Shown piece after piece: positions 1 to 8,743 of a DNA stretch of 64,000 bases. Each line of letters starts with the position of its first letter. Position 1 is the first letter of the stretch. The stretch comes from Sinorhizobium sp. BG8. Its GTDB lineage: Bacteria; Pseudomonadota; Alphaproteobacteria; Rhizobiales; Rhizobiaceae. Both the position numbers and the translations under genes were made by a program. The stretch covers positions 4,173,501 to 4,237,500 of the forward strand of contig NZ_CP044011.1 in assembly GCF_016864555.1 (NCBI RefSeq). Direction: 5' to 3'. The notes under the pieces were generated by a model. It did no database searches, had not been told where the DNA came from, and saw only the letters and a list, made by a program, of their open reading frames with translations.

Positions 1-686
1 TCGATGGCGGAGCCGCCAGAGCGCTCAAACCGGCTGACGAGGCCGATGCAGCCGATGCCGCTCTTGCCGCCGAAAACGAAGTGAAAGGGAAGGCCCGCGC
101 GTTTGCTGCCTGCCAGCGTATCCACGAAGAGATCGAAACCCTTGTGCAGGTCCTGTGGACCGAAGGCGCTGAGAACCCTTTGGCTGCCCGCCCGGAAACG
201 AAGGGATGCGGGGAGCTGGCTGATCGCTTCTCCCGGATTTTGACGGATCTTCTCATAGTACCGGTGGTCCTCGTCCGTCAGGTCCCAGAGCTGGAAATCG
301 TAGATCCAGCCATCTGCAATCTCTGCCATCTCGGGTAGGGTCGCAAAGGGCAGGATCGTCAGCGTACGAACGGAAGGGATGCGTTTCAGAAGTTTCAGCG
401 CGCAGCGTTTGAAGGACAGACGCAGGGAACCACCTTCGAGGACAGGCTTCGGCCTGAAAAGCAGGCCCACTGTCCGCCGGCCGAGCGCACTACGCCAGAG
501 ACACGCGACCACGTAGAAAAGGAACCCTTCCTCGACCATGAGGAACAGCGCCGGCTCCATCCGGAAGAAGAGATCACCCGCCCGGGCGCGGCAGCCGCCG
601 AGAATCCCCATGGCGAACTGGAAGTACTGCGCGCGGTGCCCGTCCTCGCTCCTGCTGAAGATAAGCACCTCCTCCCCCTTCGCCAT
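1..686 (-). CDS. Glycosyltransferase-like protein, 3' end cut by window edge
   Basis: The reading frame is open from an ATG at 686 to base 1, giving about 228 residues with no stop, so the C-terminus lies outside the window. Around residues 175-210 the segment GPQDLHKGFDLF followed by FTFVFGGKSG resembles the donor-binding domain of GT-B glycosyltransferases. The N-terminal half (MAKGEEVLIFSRSEDGHRAQ) has no motif I can name. It starts 19 bases after the stop of the next glycosyltransferase on the same strand and probably belongs to the same polysaccharide operon as fcl and gmd. Its substrate is unknown. The frame is clear; the family call is tentative. Confidence 0.62.
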   Translation of the reverse strand, partial: MAKGEEVLIFSRSEDGHRAQYFQFAMGILGGCRARAGDLFFRMEPALFLMVEEGFLFYVVACLWRSALGRRTVGLLFRPKPVLEGGSLRLSFKRCALKLLKRIPSVRTLTILPFATLPEMAEIADGWIYDFQLWDLTDEDHRYYEKIRQNPGEAISQLPASLRFRAGSQRVLSAFGPQDLHKGFDLFVDTLAGSKRAGLPFHFVFGGKSGIGCIGLVSRFERSGGSAI

Positions 687-705
687 GGTCGTGCCACCCC
701 TCCGC

Positions 706-1980
706 TCAGCGATCCACGATACTCAGCATGGCGGCCAGCCCATCTCCTCGCGCCAGCGTGCGACAGAGCTCCTTCCCGTGATCGGGCCTTGTCCGCAGCG
801 CCCCGCTCCTGACCTTCAGGATCGTCGAAACAAGGGCAGCCGGATCCTCCGGCGGAATGACCAGTGCGGCATCCCCGACAAAAGTGGCCAGCTCTGTTTC
901 CGGATCGGCCGTGACCACCACCGGTTTCCCGGAGGCAAGCAGCGCGCCCAGCTTGGACGGCAGCAACAGGTCGGCAGCTCCCCTCCTCTGGGGCAATAGG
1001 TGAAGGTCGGCCATGTTGAGGAATTCGTTGAAACGGTGCGCAGGCTGGAGCGGCAGGAAGCGCACGTTGCCTAAAACGCTCCCCAGCCGCTCCAGCTCCG
1101 CTTTCGCCGGTCCGTCGCCCCCGATGACGAACCGGATCCCCTGCACGCCTTGCAGTGTCCGCGCGGCTTCGATCAAGAGATCGAGCCCCTGCTTGGCGCC
1201 GAGGTTGCCGGAATAGAGCACGACGAAGTCCTCGTCCGCGTAGCCGAGTTCGTCGCGATAAGGACTCGCGCCCGGCAATGGAAAGATTGCCGACAGATCG
1301 ACCCAGTTTCGCACGACGGCCACGCGGTCGGCGGCCACGCCCTTTTCCAGCAATTTTTCGGCCATTCGCCGCGAGATCGTGACGACGATGTCAAAGCGTT
1401 TGCGAACAGCCGTCTCGAAGAATTCTCCTACTCGCATCAGCCAGCGGTGCTTGCCGAGGTGCCCCATTGCAAAGGCTGCATCGATCTCGAGGTCGTGGAC
1501 ATGCAGCACCGTGCGCGCGCCGACAAGCTTTGCCGCGAGCAGGGCAAAGGGGGCTCCCAGCAATGTCGGTTCGACACAGAAGACCACATCCGGTCGCTTG
1601 CGCAGGATCTGCCAGAGAACGACCGGCGCGGCACTCGCGGCAAAACTCGCCGGCGCCAGAAGCCTCCACAGCCTCGCCCCCGGCCTGAGGATCAGAGGAA
1701 CGCGCACAACCGTGATGCCGTCCTCGATCCTTGATGCGTATCGATTGCCGTATCCACGATCCACTTCCCAGGCCGGGTAGTGCGGCGGAGTGGTGACGAC
1801 CGTGACAGCCATGCCCATGGCTGCGAAATGACCTGCGATATCACCGGTGTAGCGTCCGGCGCCCGTCTTTTCCGGCGCATAGTTCATGGCGTGAACAAGA
1901 ACGGTTTTTCGCTTTCGAGGCCGTGAGGCAGCCGTCAGGTGTTCGCCACCGACCGGGAAGGCGTCGCTGCGAATGTTCAT
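706..1980 (-). CDS. Glycosyltransferase family 4, WcaI-like
   Basis: This 424-residue protein has a GT-B layout. The N-terminal Rossmann half includes HAMNYAPEKTGAGRYTGDIA near residue 30, typical of WcaI-type colanic-acid glycosyltransferases. The C-terminal half carries VVLYSGNLGAKQGLDLLIEA, IGGDGPAKAEL and PSKLGALLASGKPVV, the usual donor-sugar binding segments. It should transfer a sugar from a nucleotide donor to a growing lipid-linked or polysaccharide acceptor at the cytoplasmic face. Its ATG overlaps the stop of fcl by four bases (ATGA), so it is translationally coupled to the GDP-fucose genes, and a fucosyl donor is plausible but unproven. Confidence 0.85.
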   Translation of the reverse strand: MNIRSDAFPVGGEHLTAASRPRKRKTVLVHAMNYAPEKTGAGRYTGDIAGHFAAMGMAVTVVTTPPHYPAWEVDRGYGNRYASRIEDGITVVRVPLILRPGARLWRLLAPASFAASAAPVVLWQILRKRPDVVFCVEPTLLGAPFALLAAKLVGARTVLHVHDLEIDAAFAMGHLGKHRWLMRVGEFFETAVRKRFDIVVTISRRMAEKLLEKGVAADRVAVVRNWVDLSAIFPLPGASPYRDELGYADEDFVVLYSGNLGAKQGLDLLIEAARTLQGVQGIRFVIGGDGPAKAELERLGSVLGNVRFLPLQPAHRFNEFLNMADLHLLPQRRGAADLLLPSKLGALLASGKPVVVTADPETELATFVGDAALVIPPEDPAALVSTILKVRSGALRTRPDHGKELCRTLARGDGLAAMLSIVDR

Positions 1981-2945
1981 GCGGCAGCATCCTCGCGGCG
2001 CATGGACAGCCCTGCGACATAGGCGGCGTAGGTGGCACCGAGACCGTCGGAAAGCGATATGCTCGGGCTCCAGCCGAGTGCACGAAGGCGCCCGCTGTCG
2101 AGCAGCTTTCTCGCCACGCCGTCCGGTTTCTCGGTGTCGTAGCGAAGGCCGCCGCTATATCCAGCCAAGCGGCAGATGAGCTGCGCCAGATCGCGGATCG
2201 CGATCTCTTCGCCCGAGCCTATGTTGACGTGCATGTCCCCGGAATAGTGTTTCAGGAGATGCACGCACGCTTCCGCGCAATCGTCCACATGCAGGAATTC
2301 CCGCAAGGCCGATCCGGAACCCCATATGCAAACTTCAGGAGCCCCGCTGGCCTTGGCTTCATGCACCTTGCGGATGAGAGCGGGAACGACATGGCTGGAC
2401 GCAAGGTCGAAATTGTCGCCCGGCCCATAGAGACTGGTCGGCATCGCCGAGATGAAGTCGCACCCGTATTGCCTGCGATATGCGGCACAAAGCTTGATGC
2501 CGGCGATCTTTGCTATGGCGTAGGCTTCGTTCGTCGGCTCAAGCGGCCCGGTTAGAAGAGCATCCTCGACGATCGGCTGGAGGGCGTCGCGCGGATAGAT
2601 GCAGGACGAGCCGAGGAAGAGCAGCCTGCCAACGCCTACGCGCTGGGCGGAGCTGATGATGTTGGTTTCCAAGACCACATTGTCGTAGAGGAAATCCGCA
2701 GGTGCTGCACTGTTTGCAAGGATCCCGCCGACTTTCGCCGCAGCGACCACGACGGCGTCCGGCCTCGTGCGGCCCATCCATTCCTCGACTTCCGACTGGC
2801 GCGTCAGGTCCAGCTCCGCGCGCGAGGCCGTGAGGATCGCGCAGCCCTCGCGCTGCAGCCGGCGGACGATCGCCGAACCGACCATGCCGCGGTGACCTGC
2901 GACGAAGACACGCTTCCCCGACAGCCGATACAACGGCTCAGCCAT
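1977..2945 (-). CDS. fcl: GDP-L-fucose synthase
   Basis: This 322-residue extended SDR protein fits the GDP-4-keto-6-deoxymannose 3,5-epimerase/4-reductase family that makes GDP-L-fucose with NADPH. The nucleotide-binding motif [18 protein letters not shown] lies near residues 14-31. The catalytic YxxxK is in [14 protein letters not shown], and family segments FLGSSCIYP and [11 protein letters not shown] follow. It is the second step after gmd, whose stop overlaps its start by eight bases, and it overlaps the downstream glycosyltransferase by four. The order gmd-fcl-glycosyltransferase points to a fucose-containing surface polysaccharide. Confidence 0.94.
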   Translation of the reverse strand: MAEPLYRLSGKRVFVAGHRGMVGSAIVRRLQREGCAILTASRAELDLTRQSEVEEWMGRTRPDAVVVAAAKVGGILANSAAPADFLYDNVVLETNIISSAQRVGVGRLLFLGSSCIYPRDALQPIVEDALLTGPLEPTNEAYAIAKIAGIKLCAAYRRQYGCDFISAMPTSLYGPGDNFDLASSHVVPALIRKVHEAKASGAPEVCIWGSGSALREFLHVDDCAEACVHLLKHYSGDMHVNIGSGEEIAIRDLAQLICRLAGYSGGLRYDTEKPDGVARKLLDSGRLRALGWSPSISLSDGLGATYAAYVAGLSMRREDAAA

Positions 2946-4041
2946 GAGCCAGCTCCAGGCCGGTTGAACGCGGCGACGATCGCTTCGCCATGCCCCTCAG
3001 ATCCTCCCGAACCATCTCTCCCACAAGCTGGTCCAGTTCGACTTCGGGCGCCCACCCGAGCCTCTCGTACGCCTTGGTGGCGTCACCGAGCAGGCAGTCC
3101 ACTTCAGTCGGGCGGAAATAGCGCGGGTCCACTTCCACGATGCACCTGCCGCTATCCGCATCGTATCCCTTCTCGTCCGCGCCGACCCCTTTCCATTCGA
3201 TGGTCGTGCCCACTTCCGCAAAGCACAGCTCCACGAAGGAGCGCACGCTGTGCGATCGACCGGTGGCCAGCACGTAATCGTCCGGCTCCGGCTGCTGCAG
3301 CATCAACCACATTCCGCGCACGTAGTCGCGCGCATGCCCCCAGTCGCGGCGAGCGGCGAGATTGCCGAGGTACAGGCGATCCTGCATGCCGAGATGGATT
3401 GCCGCCACGGCCCTGGTGATCTTGCGCGTCACGAAGGTTTCCCCGCGCAGCGGGCTCTCGTGATTGAAGAGAATGCCGTTGCTTGCATGAAGGCCGTAGG
3501 CTTCGCGGTAGTTCACCACGATCCAATATGCGTAGAGCTTGGCGGCGGCATAGGGCGAACGCGGAGAGAAGGGCGTGGCTTCGTTCTGAGGCGCGACCGG
3601 CGCGTTTCCGTAAAGTTCCGAGGTCGACGCCTGATAGAAACGTGTCTTGTCGGACAGTCCCAGGAGCCGGATCGCCTCGAGAAGCCTGAGCGTACCCATG
3701 GCGTCGGCATTCGCGGTGTACTCCGGGGTCTCGAAGGAGACCTGCACATGGCTCTGGGCCGCGAGATTGTAGACCTCGTCCGGCTGCGTCTCCTGGACGA
3801 TGCGGATGAGGTTCGTCGCATCGGTCATGTCGCCGAAATGCATGACGAACTGCGGATCGTTGACGTGCGGATCCTCGTAGAGGTGCTCTATCCTGCCAGT
3901 GTTGAACGACGATGATCGCCGCTTGACGCCGTGGACCTTGTAGCCCTTCTCAAGCAGCAATTCACAAAGATAGGCACCATCCTGCCCCGTCACGCCCGTA
4001 ACGAGCGCCACCTTGTTGTGTCCGGGCTTCACGATCTTCAT
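2938..4041 (-). CDS. gmd: GDP-mannose 4,6-dehydratase
   Basis: This 367-residue SDR enzyme converts GDP-D-mannose to GDP-4-keto-6-deoxymannose. Near the N-terminus [24 protein letters not shown] is the NADP-binding glycine motif. Family hallmarks include [15 protein letters not shown], the catalytic [12 protein letters not shown] (YxxxK), and a C-terminal region with [12 protein letters not shown]. The frame stays open to 4125, but I chose the ATG at 4041 ([10 protein letters not shown]) because the extra 28 residues look like non-coding leader and the SDR fold starts directly after it. It is the first gene of the fcl/glycosyltransferase operon, and its promoter must lie in 4042-4529. Confidence 0.94.
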   Translation of the reverse strand: MKIVKPGHNKVALVTGVTGQDGAYLCELLLEKGYKVHGVKRRSSSFNTGRIEHLYEDPHVNDPQFVMHFGDMTDATNLIRIVQETQPDEVYNLAAQSHVQVSFETPEYTANADAMGTLRLLEAIRLLGLSDKTRFYQASTSELYGNAPVAPQNEATPFSPRSPYAAAKLYAYWIVVNYREAYGLHASNGILFNHESPLRGETFVTRKITRAVAAIHLGMQDRLYLGNLAARRDWGHARDYVRGMWLMLQQPEPDDYVLATGRSHSVRSFVELCFAEVGTTIEWKGVGADEKGYDADSGRCIVEVDPRYFRPTEVDCLLGDATKAYERLGWAPEVELDQLVGEMVREDLRGMAKRSSPRSTGLELAHG

Positions 4042-4529
4042 GATCACATCCCATACGCGAAAATCTAAAATGCAAAGCAAGCGGAAGCTAACGGTCTCAC
4101 CGTCCGGCGAGCCGCACTCAGGCAATGAAAATCACTGTCACTCGCAGCTCAGGCTCGAAGAAAAAAGGCCTGATACTTCGGCATTTTCAAAGGGATTACG
4201 TGATACAATGCGGCGTGGCGTTGCCCTTGCCGAGAAAATTTTTGACCCCATCAGTCCCCACAACACACTGCAACCATAGTTTGCACAATGCAAGAGGTTG
4301 TTAACAGATTTTTTTAACCCTTCGGCAACGCACGCCGGAGTGACTGTTGTGACCGCCGCGCAAAGCACTCTCAGGGGTCTGAAGAGCGAGTTGCCCTTGT
4401 CCGGCTGCAACTGTCGGTCGGCGGACCCGCAGCCCGGCGCTAAAATGTTGAAATCGCGCGCGCTGCACCGATGTCGGTTTCGACTTCGGATGTTATGCGC
4501 TAAGCTCGCCCCTCCATCGGAAGAAACAG
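4042..4529. other. Intergenic region between gmd and lacI-type gene
   Basis: These 488 bases separate divergent gmd and the LacI-type regulator. I see no convincing coding frame. AT-rich stretches at about 4270-4320 are likely to hold the gmd promoter on the minus strand, but I could not assign clean -35/-10 boxes. The regulator is preceded by a GGAAGAAAC ribosome-binding sequence just before 4530. No repeat or terminator was recognised. Confidence 0.4.
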
Positions 4530-5549
4530 ATGAATCTCAAGGAATTCGCCGCCCGGATCGGTCTTTCTCCGACCACCGTGAGCCGTGCGCTGAGCGGTTA
4601 TCCTGAAGTGCGCAATGAGACCCGCGAGCGCGTACTCAAGGCAGCAGATCAATTCGGCTATCGGCCGAACATGAGCGCCCACAGCCTTGCCACCGGCCGT
4701 GCCGGCGCAGTCGGCCTCGTCTTTCAGGGCGGGGCGAAATTTGGTCCCCACACCAGCGAGTTCATGGGCGGCCTGTCGGCCCGCCTGCAGGCCGATGGCA
4801 TGGATATCCTCGTCTCCACCGTGGATTCGCTCGAGGCGGAGATTGCCACCTATCGGCGTCTTGCCGCGAGCAAGAGGGTCGATGCGATGATTGTGCACAC
4901 GCCCGCCCGGAAGGACCGACGGATCGGCCTTCTGAGGGAGCTCGGTATGCCCTTCGTGGTCCATGGGCGCAGCGACGATCGCGAGCCCTATGCCTACCTC
5001 GATATCGACAATTTCGGCGCGATCGAGGCGGCGACCCGACATCTGCTGGACCTCGGGCACCGCCGCATCGCGCTGATCAACGGCGACACGGCGAATACCT
5101 TTGCACGCGATCGCGAGAATGGCTTTCTCCGGGCCCTCGAGGCACGCGGCATCGCACCCTTGGCGCATCTGCTCGGCCACGGCGAATTCACCGACGAAAC
5201 CGGTTTTCGGCTGATGCAGGGCTTTCTCGCAGCCGAGGAGAAACCGACCGCCGTTCTCGCCGGCTCGATGATGTCGGCGCTCGGGGCGATGCGCGCCATC
5301 CGTATCGCGGGCCTGACGCTCGGCGACGACATCTCGCTCATCGCCCACGACGACGTCTTTCCCTACCTCAGCCCGGAAAACCTGGTCCCCACGGTCTCAA
5401 CCACGCGATCCCCGATCCGCGACGCCGGCGACCGGATCGGCGGCCTGGTCTCGCGCTTGCTGCGGGGCGAACCGGCCGACACGCTGCAGGAGGTCTGGCC
5501 GGTCGAGCTTGTGATCCGCCGCTCGACCGGTCCTGCGCCACGCCCCTAG
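4530..5549 (+). CDS. LacI-family transcriptional regulator
   Basis: The protein has 339 residues. The N-terminal helix-turn-helix and hinge (MNLKEFAARIGLSPTTVSRAL, then residues to about 57 with YRPNMSAHSLATGR) are classic LacI/PurR and resemble the rhizobial AglR subgroup. Residues 60-330 form a periplasmic-binding-protein-like sensor domain. It is the only regulator next to the convergent oxidoreductase and ThuA-like genes, stopping 14 bases from the end of the former. A LacI-type operator at 7478-7493, upstream of the ThuA-like gene, is its most likely target. The ligand is probably a sugar, but the sequence does not say which. Confidence 0.9.
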   Translation: MNLKEFAARIGLSPTTVSRALSGYPEVRNETRERVLKAADQFGYRPNMSAHSLATGRAGAVGLVFQGGAKFGPHTSEFMGGLSARLQADGMDILVSTVDSLEAEIATYRRLAASKRVDAMIVHTPARKDRRIGLLRELGMPFVVHGRSDDREPYAYLDIDNFGAIEAATRHLLDLGHRRIALINGDTANTFARDRENGFLRALEARGIAPLAHLLGHGEFTDETGFRLMQGFLAAEEKPTAVLAGSMMSALGAMRAIRIAGLTLGDDISLIAHDDVFPYLSPENLVPTVSTTRSPIRDAGDRIGGLVSRLLRGEPADTLQEVWPVELVIRRSTGPAPRP

Positions 5550-5563
5550 AACGGAAACGTTCG

Positions 5564-6607
5564 TTATATGGTCAGTTCCCGGCGCTCCCGCTCCGTTTCC
5601 ATGGCAAGGTCGAGAACCTTCTGCAAATCGGCGGCATGACGGAAACCGGGTTCGACAGGCGTTGCCGCCTTCACCGCAGCGGCAAAGCGCTGATAGTTGG
5701 TCGGCACGGTCCCGGCGTCGATCTCGACCCAGGTCGCCGTCTCCACATCGTCGTCAAGGCAGGCCCGCAAGCTCGAACCTTCCGTCGAATGGATCACTTC
5801 GATCGCCCCCTTCTCGCCATGCATCCGGAGCCTCAGCTCGTTCAGGTGACCGGTCGCCCAGCGACTGGCGTGGATCACACCCAGCGCGCCGTCGGTAAAA
5901 TCGACGGTCATGATGAAGCTGTCGTTGGCATCGAGGTCATATTCGCCGATGCGGTTGTTCGGCGCCTTGTCGAAGGCCTTCATGCGGGCGAAGATATGCG
6001 ACACGTCGCTCGCTGCCCCGTAGCTCACGAAGTCGAGGATGTGGATCCCCACGTCGCCGAGGACGCCGTTGGACCCGTGCTTCGTGGAGAGCCGCCAGAG
6101 CCACTGGCTTTCCGTCGCCCAGTCCCCCCAGGCCTTGGAAACCAGCCAGCTTTGCAGGTAGGAGGCCTCGACGTGGCGGATCTTGCCGATACGCCCCGCA
6201 AGGACCAGTTCGCGCGCCTTCTGCAATGGCGCCACGTTGCGATAGGTCAGGTTCACCATGTTGACGAGGCCGGATCGCTCGGCGGCATGCGCCATCTCCG
6301 CGGCCTTGGCGTAGTTTTCGGCGAGCGGCTTTTCGCAGAGGACGTGCTTGTTGGCCTGCAGGAGGGCGAGCGTCGTGGGATGATGCGCCTTGTCCGGCGT
6401 GACGTTCGCCGCGGCATCGAACGCCCCCCAGGCAATAGCTTCCTCGAGTGAGGTGAAGACGTTGGGGATCTTGTGGGTTTGCGCGAAAGCCTTGACGCGG
6501 TTCGGATCCACGTCGACCGCGCCGACGAGCTCAACGCCGTCGATCGCCGCGAAATGTTCAGCGTGATTGTTGGCCATCCCGCCGGTTCCCAGAATGAGAA
6601 GACGCAT
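5564..6607 (-). CDS. Gfo/Idh/MocA-family oxidoreductase (ThuB-like)
   Basis: This 347-residue NAD(P)-dependent sugar oxidoreductase has an N-terminal Rossmann motif LLILGTGGMANNHAEHF, a VLCEKPLAENY segment near residue 95 carrying the conserved EKP lysine, and GGVLGDVGIH-like residues (NGVLGDVGIHILDF) in the C-terminal substrate domain. I preferred ATG 6607 over an upstream TTG at 6619 because the Rossmann strand starts right after it and the gap to the ThuA-like stop is then 8 bases. The pairing with a ThuA-domain protein resembles thuAB of Sinorhizobium trehalose use, where keto-sugar chemistry has been proposed. The substrate here is unknown. Confidence 0.88.
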   Translation of the reverse strand: MRLLILGTGGMANNHAEHFAAIDGVELVGAVDVDPNRVKAFAQTHKIPNVFTSLEEAIAWGAFDAAANVTPDKAHHPTTLALLQANKHVLCEKPLAENYAKAAEMAHAAERSGLVNMVNLTYRNVAPLQKARELVLAGRIGKIRHVEASYLQSWLVSKAWGDWATESQWLWRLSTKHGSNGVLGDVGIHILDFVSYGAASDVSHIFARMKAFDKAPNNRIGEYDLDANDSFIMTVDFTDGALGVIHASRWATGHLNELRLRMHGEKGAIEVIHSTEGSSLRACLDDDVETATWVEIDAGTVPTNYQRFAAAVKAATPVEPGFRHAADLQKVLDLAMETERERRELTI

Positions 6608-6615
6608 GGCAGACC

Positions 6616-7400
6616 TCAACGATATCCGGCTTCGCCGGCTTGGTGGAGCCGTGGCCCACGCTCGACGATCGCCTCCAAAGCGCTTTCAACGGGGACATTC
6701 GGCGCGTCGTGGATCGCGGCATAGGTGCCGAGCGGGTTGTGCGCCCATTTCACGCCGTTGCGCAGCACCTTCTGGACTGTGGCGTCATGGTAGGTTGGAT
6801 AGGTTTCGTGCCCGGGACGGAAGTAGAAGATGTTGCCGGCGCCGCGGCGCCAGGTCATCCCCGAACGGAAGACTTCCCCGCCCTGGAACCAGGAGATGAA
6901 TACGGTCTCCAGCGGCTCGGGAACGGAGAACTGTTCGCCGTACATCTCCTCGTTCTCCAGAACGAAGTTGTCGCCGAGCCCCTCCGCGATCGGATGGCGC
7001 GGATTGATGACCCACAGGCGCTCCCGTTCCCCTGCCTCGCGCCATTTCAGCGCACAGGGCGTGCCCATCAGCCTTTTGAAGATCTTGGAGAAATGGCCGG
7101 AATGGAGGACGATGAGCCCCATACCCTCCCAGACACGCCTGGCGACGCGCTCCACAACCACATCCGAGACGGCACCGTGGTCCTTGTGGCCCACCATAGC
7201 AGCACGTCGGTATCGGCGAGCCGGGTCTCTGTCAGGCCATGCTCTGCCTCCTGCAGGGTCGCGGTCGTCGCCTTGATCGCCGGATCTTCGTTCAGCGCGT
7301 CGGCAATGGTGCGATGCATCCCGTCGGGATAGATGCTTCGAACGACCTCGTTCGTCTGTTCGTGGATGTTCTCGCCCCACACGACGGTGCGTATCGCCAT
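6616..7400 (-). pseudogene. ThuA-domain sugar-utilization protein, frameshifted
   Basis: Two frames together encode one ThuA-like protein of about 261 residues. The first begins at ATG 7400 ([16 protein letters not shown], with a GGAGG ribosome site just upstream) and runs to DVLLWW. The second continues [19 protein letters not shown] to the stop at 6616. The family-conserved WWGH is broken at the three-base C run at 7190-7192 (plus strand), where one missing base joins the two frames exactly. ThuA proteins act with ThuB-type oxidoreductases in disaccharide catabolism, and the oxidoreductase follows after 8 bases. It may be a sequencing error rather than a true pseudogene, because the rest of the gene is intact and conserved. 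Confidence 0.85.
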
Positions 7401-7477
7401 GATCTCTTCCTCCATGGACTTGGCGGCGCCGGAAGCAGAATGCTTCGCATCGGGGTTGGGTCCCGTTCACCGCAGAA

Positions 7478-7493
7478 TTGAAACCGCTTTCAA
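7478..7493. promoter_or_regulatory. Candidate LacI-family operator
   Basis: TTGAAACCGCTTTCAA is a near-perfect palindrome with a central CG and only one mismatched pair. It fits the general LacI-family pattern TGAAANCGNTTNCA. It lies 78 bases upstream of the ThuA-like start and should control the thuA-like/oxidoreductase pair, probably through the LacI-type regulator at 4530-5549. Confidence 0.65.
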
Positions 7494-7566
7494 ATTTGTT
7501 CCCTGATTAAAGCATCCCGGTCAGCCTGACAAGACCGGGATCGAGCCAGGCAGCTTTGTTTCGCGG

Positions 7567-7908
7567 TCAGTGGAACGTGGATTTGGAGAAGAGATTGAGG
7601 ACCAGAACGCCCGTGACGATGAGGCCGAGACCGACCACGGCGGCGAGATCGAGCTTCTGGCCGAACATGAAGTAGCCGACGAGGGAGATCAGCACGATGC
7701 CGAGGCCGCTCCAGATCGCGTAGGCGATGCCAACAGGCACATAGCGCAGGCTCCACGACAGGAAATAGAAGGCGACGGCATAGCAGACAACCATGATCAT
7801 CGTCGGCACGAGTCGGGAAAAATGCTGGGCGGCCTGCATTGCGGACGTACCGAGCACCTCGAACACGATTGCAATGACAAGCACGGAGTAGACGGCGACC
7901 AGGTTCAT
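7567..7908 (-). CDS. Small multidrug resistance (SMR) family transporter
   Basis: This 113-residue protein has four predicted membrane segments, the standard SMR size. The conserved membrane-embedded glutamate sits near residue 17 in IVFEVLGTSAMQ. SWSLRYVPVGIAYAIWSGLGIVLI in the third segment is the EmrE-type signature. These proteins work as dimers exporting cationic drugs by proton exchange across the inner membrane. It lies downstream of a TetR-family gene on the same strand, 68 bases away, so it may share that gene's promoter and be repressed by it. Confidence 0.92.
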   Translation of the reverse strand: MNLVAVYSVLVIAIVFEVLGTSAMQAAQHFSRLVPTMIMVVCYAVAFYFLSWSLRYVPVGIAYAIWSGLGIVLISLVGYFMFGQKLDLAAVVGLGLIVTGVLVLNLFSKSTFH

Positions 7909-7976
7909 GATTTCCTCAAAGGCAAAAGGTTACGCGGCAGGGGCAAGTCGCTTGTGCGACCCCTGGCGATCGTTGT

Positions 7977-8537
7977 TCACAGCATTGAAAGCTCGACGAG
8001 CCGGTCCATCAGTTCTCGCTGGCGATCGGGTTCTATCGCATGGCTTTCAACCGCCTCGGCGAGCCACAGGCCGTCGGCCGCAAAACGCACGAGCTCGGCA
8101 TTGACGGAAGAATCCGTGCCGACGTGCTCGGCAGCCCTTCCCGCAACCCATTGCCGCCAGCGCTCGCGCAGGTACGGCTCGCCCATCAGGGCTATGGTCA
8201 GCGACTTCCACGCTTCGCCTTCCGGCATGCCCCCCGGAACAAAGCAAACTGCGAGATAGGCCCTCGTGAACCGTCCGCGGGGCTGAGGATCGATCAGCAT
8301 TCTCGCCTCGATCGCCTCATCCAGGTTGTCCACGAGGGACTCGAACAGCCCGTCGAGAAGAGAGACCTTGTTGGGAAAGTGGTGCAGCAGCCCGCCCTTG
8401 CTGACGCCGGCGGACTGGGAAACGGCATCGAGCGTCACGCTCGGGAGGCCCTTCTCAATCATCAGGCGTGCAGCGACCTTCAACAACTGGCCACGAACCA
8501 GCTCCGGCTGCTTCTTTCTGTGATGTGCGCTCGTCAT
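7977..8537 (-). CDS. TetR-family transcriptional regulator
   Basis: The protein has 186 residues from the ATG at 8537. The N-terminal DNA-binding domain spans about residues 10-57, with LPSVTLDAVSQSAGVSKGGLLHHFPNKVSLL as the helix-turn-helix. The C-terminal ligand domain is variable. The frame is open to 8693, but ATG 8537 is supported by a promoter whose -10 box ends only six bases upstream, leaving no room for a longer leader. A perfect palindrome lies inside that promoter, so autorepression is likely. It probably also controls the SMR exporter just downstream. Confidence 0.9.
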   Translation of the reverse strand: MTSAHHRKKQPELVRGQLLKVAARLMIEKGLPSVTLDAVSQSAGVSKGGLLHHFPNKVSLLDGLFESLVDNLDEAIEARMLIDPQPRGRFTRAYLAVCFVPGGMPEGEAWKSLTIALMGEPYLRERWRQWVAGRAAEHVGTDSSVNAELVRFAADGLWLAEAVESHAIEPDRQRELMDRLVELSML

Positions 8538-8542
8538 GCACA

Positions 8543-8572
8543 AACATACCGTCTGGACGGTTTTAAAGTCAA
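8543..8572 (-). promoter_or_regulatory. TetR-gene promoter with embedded palindromic operator
   Basis: On the minus strand TTGACT (8567-8572) and TATGTT (8543-8548) are separated by 18 bases. Within the spacer, ACCGTC-TG-GACGGT (8548-8561) is a perfect inverted repeat with 6-base arms, typical of TetR-family operators. The start codon at 8537 falls about where transcription should begin and has no Shine-Dalgarno sequence, so the mRNA may be leaderless. Confidence 0.72.
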
Positions 8573-8743
8573 GTGAAAGCAGCAAATGTGAGCTGAACCG
8601 ACGACCGTGTCGGCGCAAGACACAGTTCCGATGGAGACCGCCCCCGTACGTGCGTCGTAAGGTCCCGGCTTGCGCTTCGTCATTGTGCGCCATGATGTTC
8701 CGGGCTAATCCGATTGCAGCAAAATAGAGAGTTCGACGGGGCG

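Noticed and set aside
4138-4410. 90-codon minus-strand frame upstream of gmd
   Set aside because: No ribosome site or motif was seen, and it overlaps the presumed gmd promoter region.
5550-5566. AACGGAAACGTTCGTT as a possible second LacI operator
   Set aside because: It lies between two converging stops and only the central AACGTT is palindromic.
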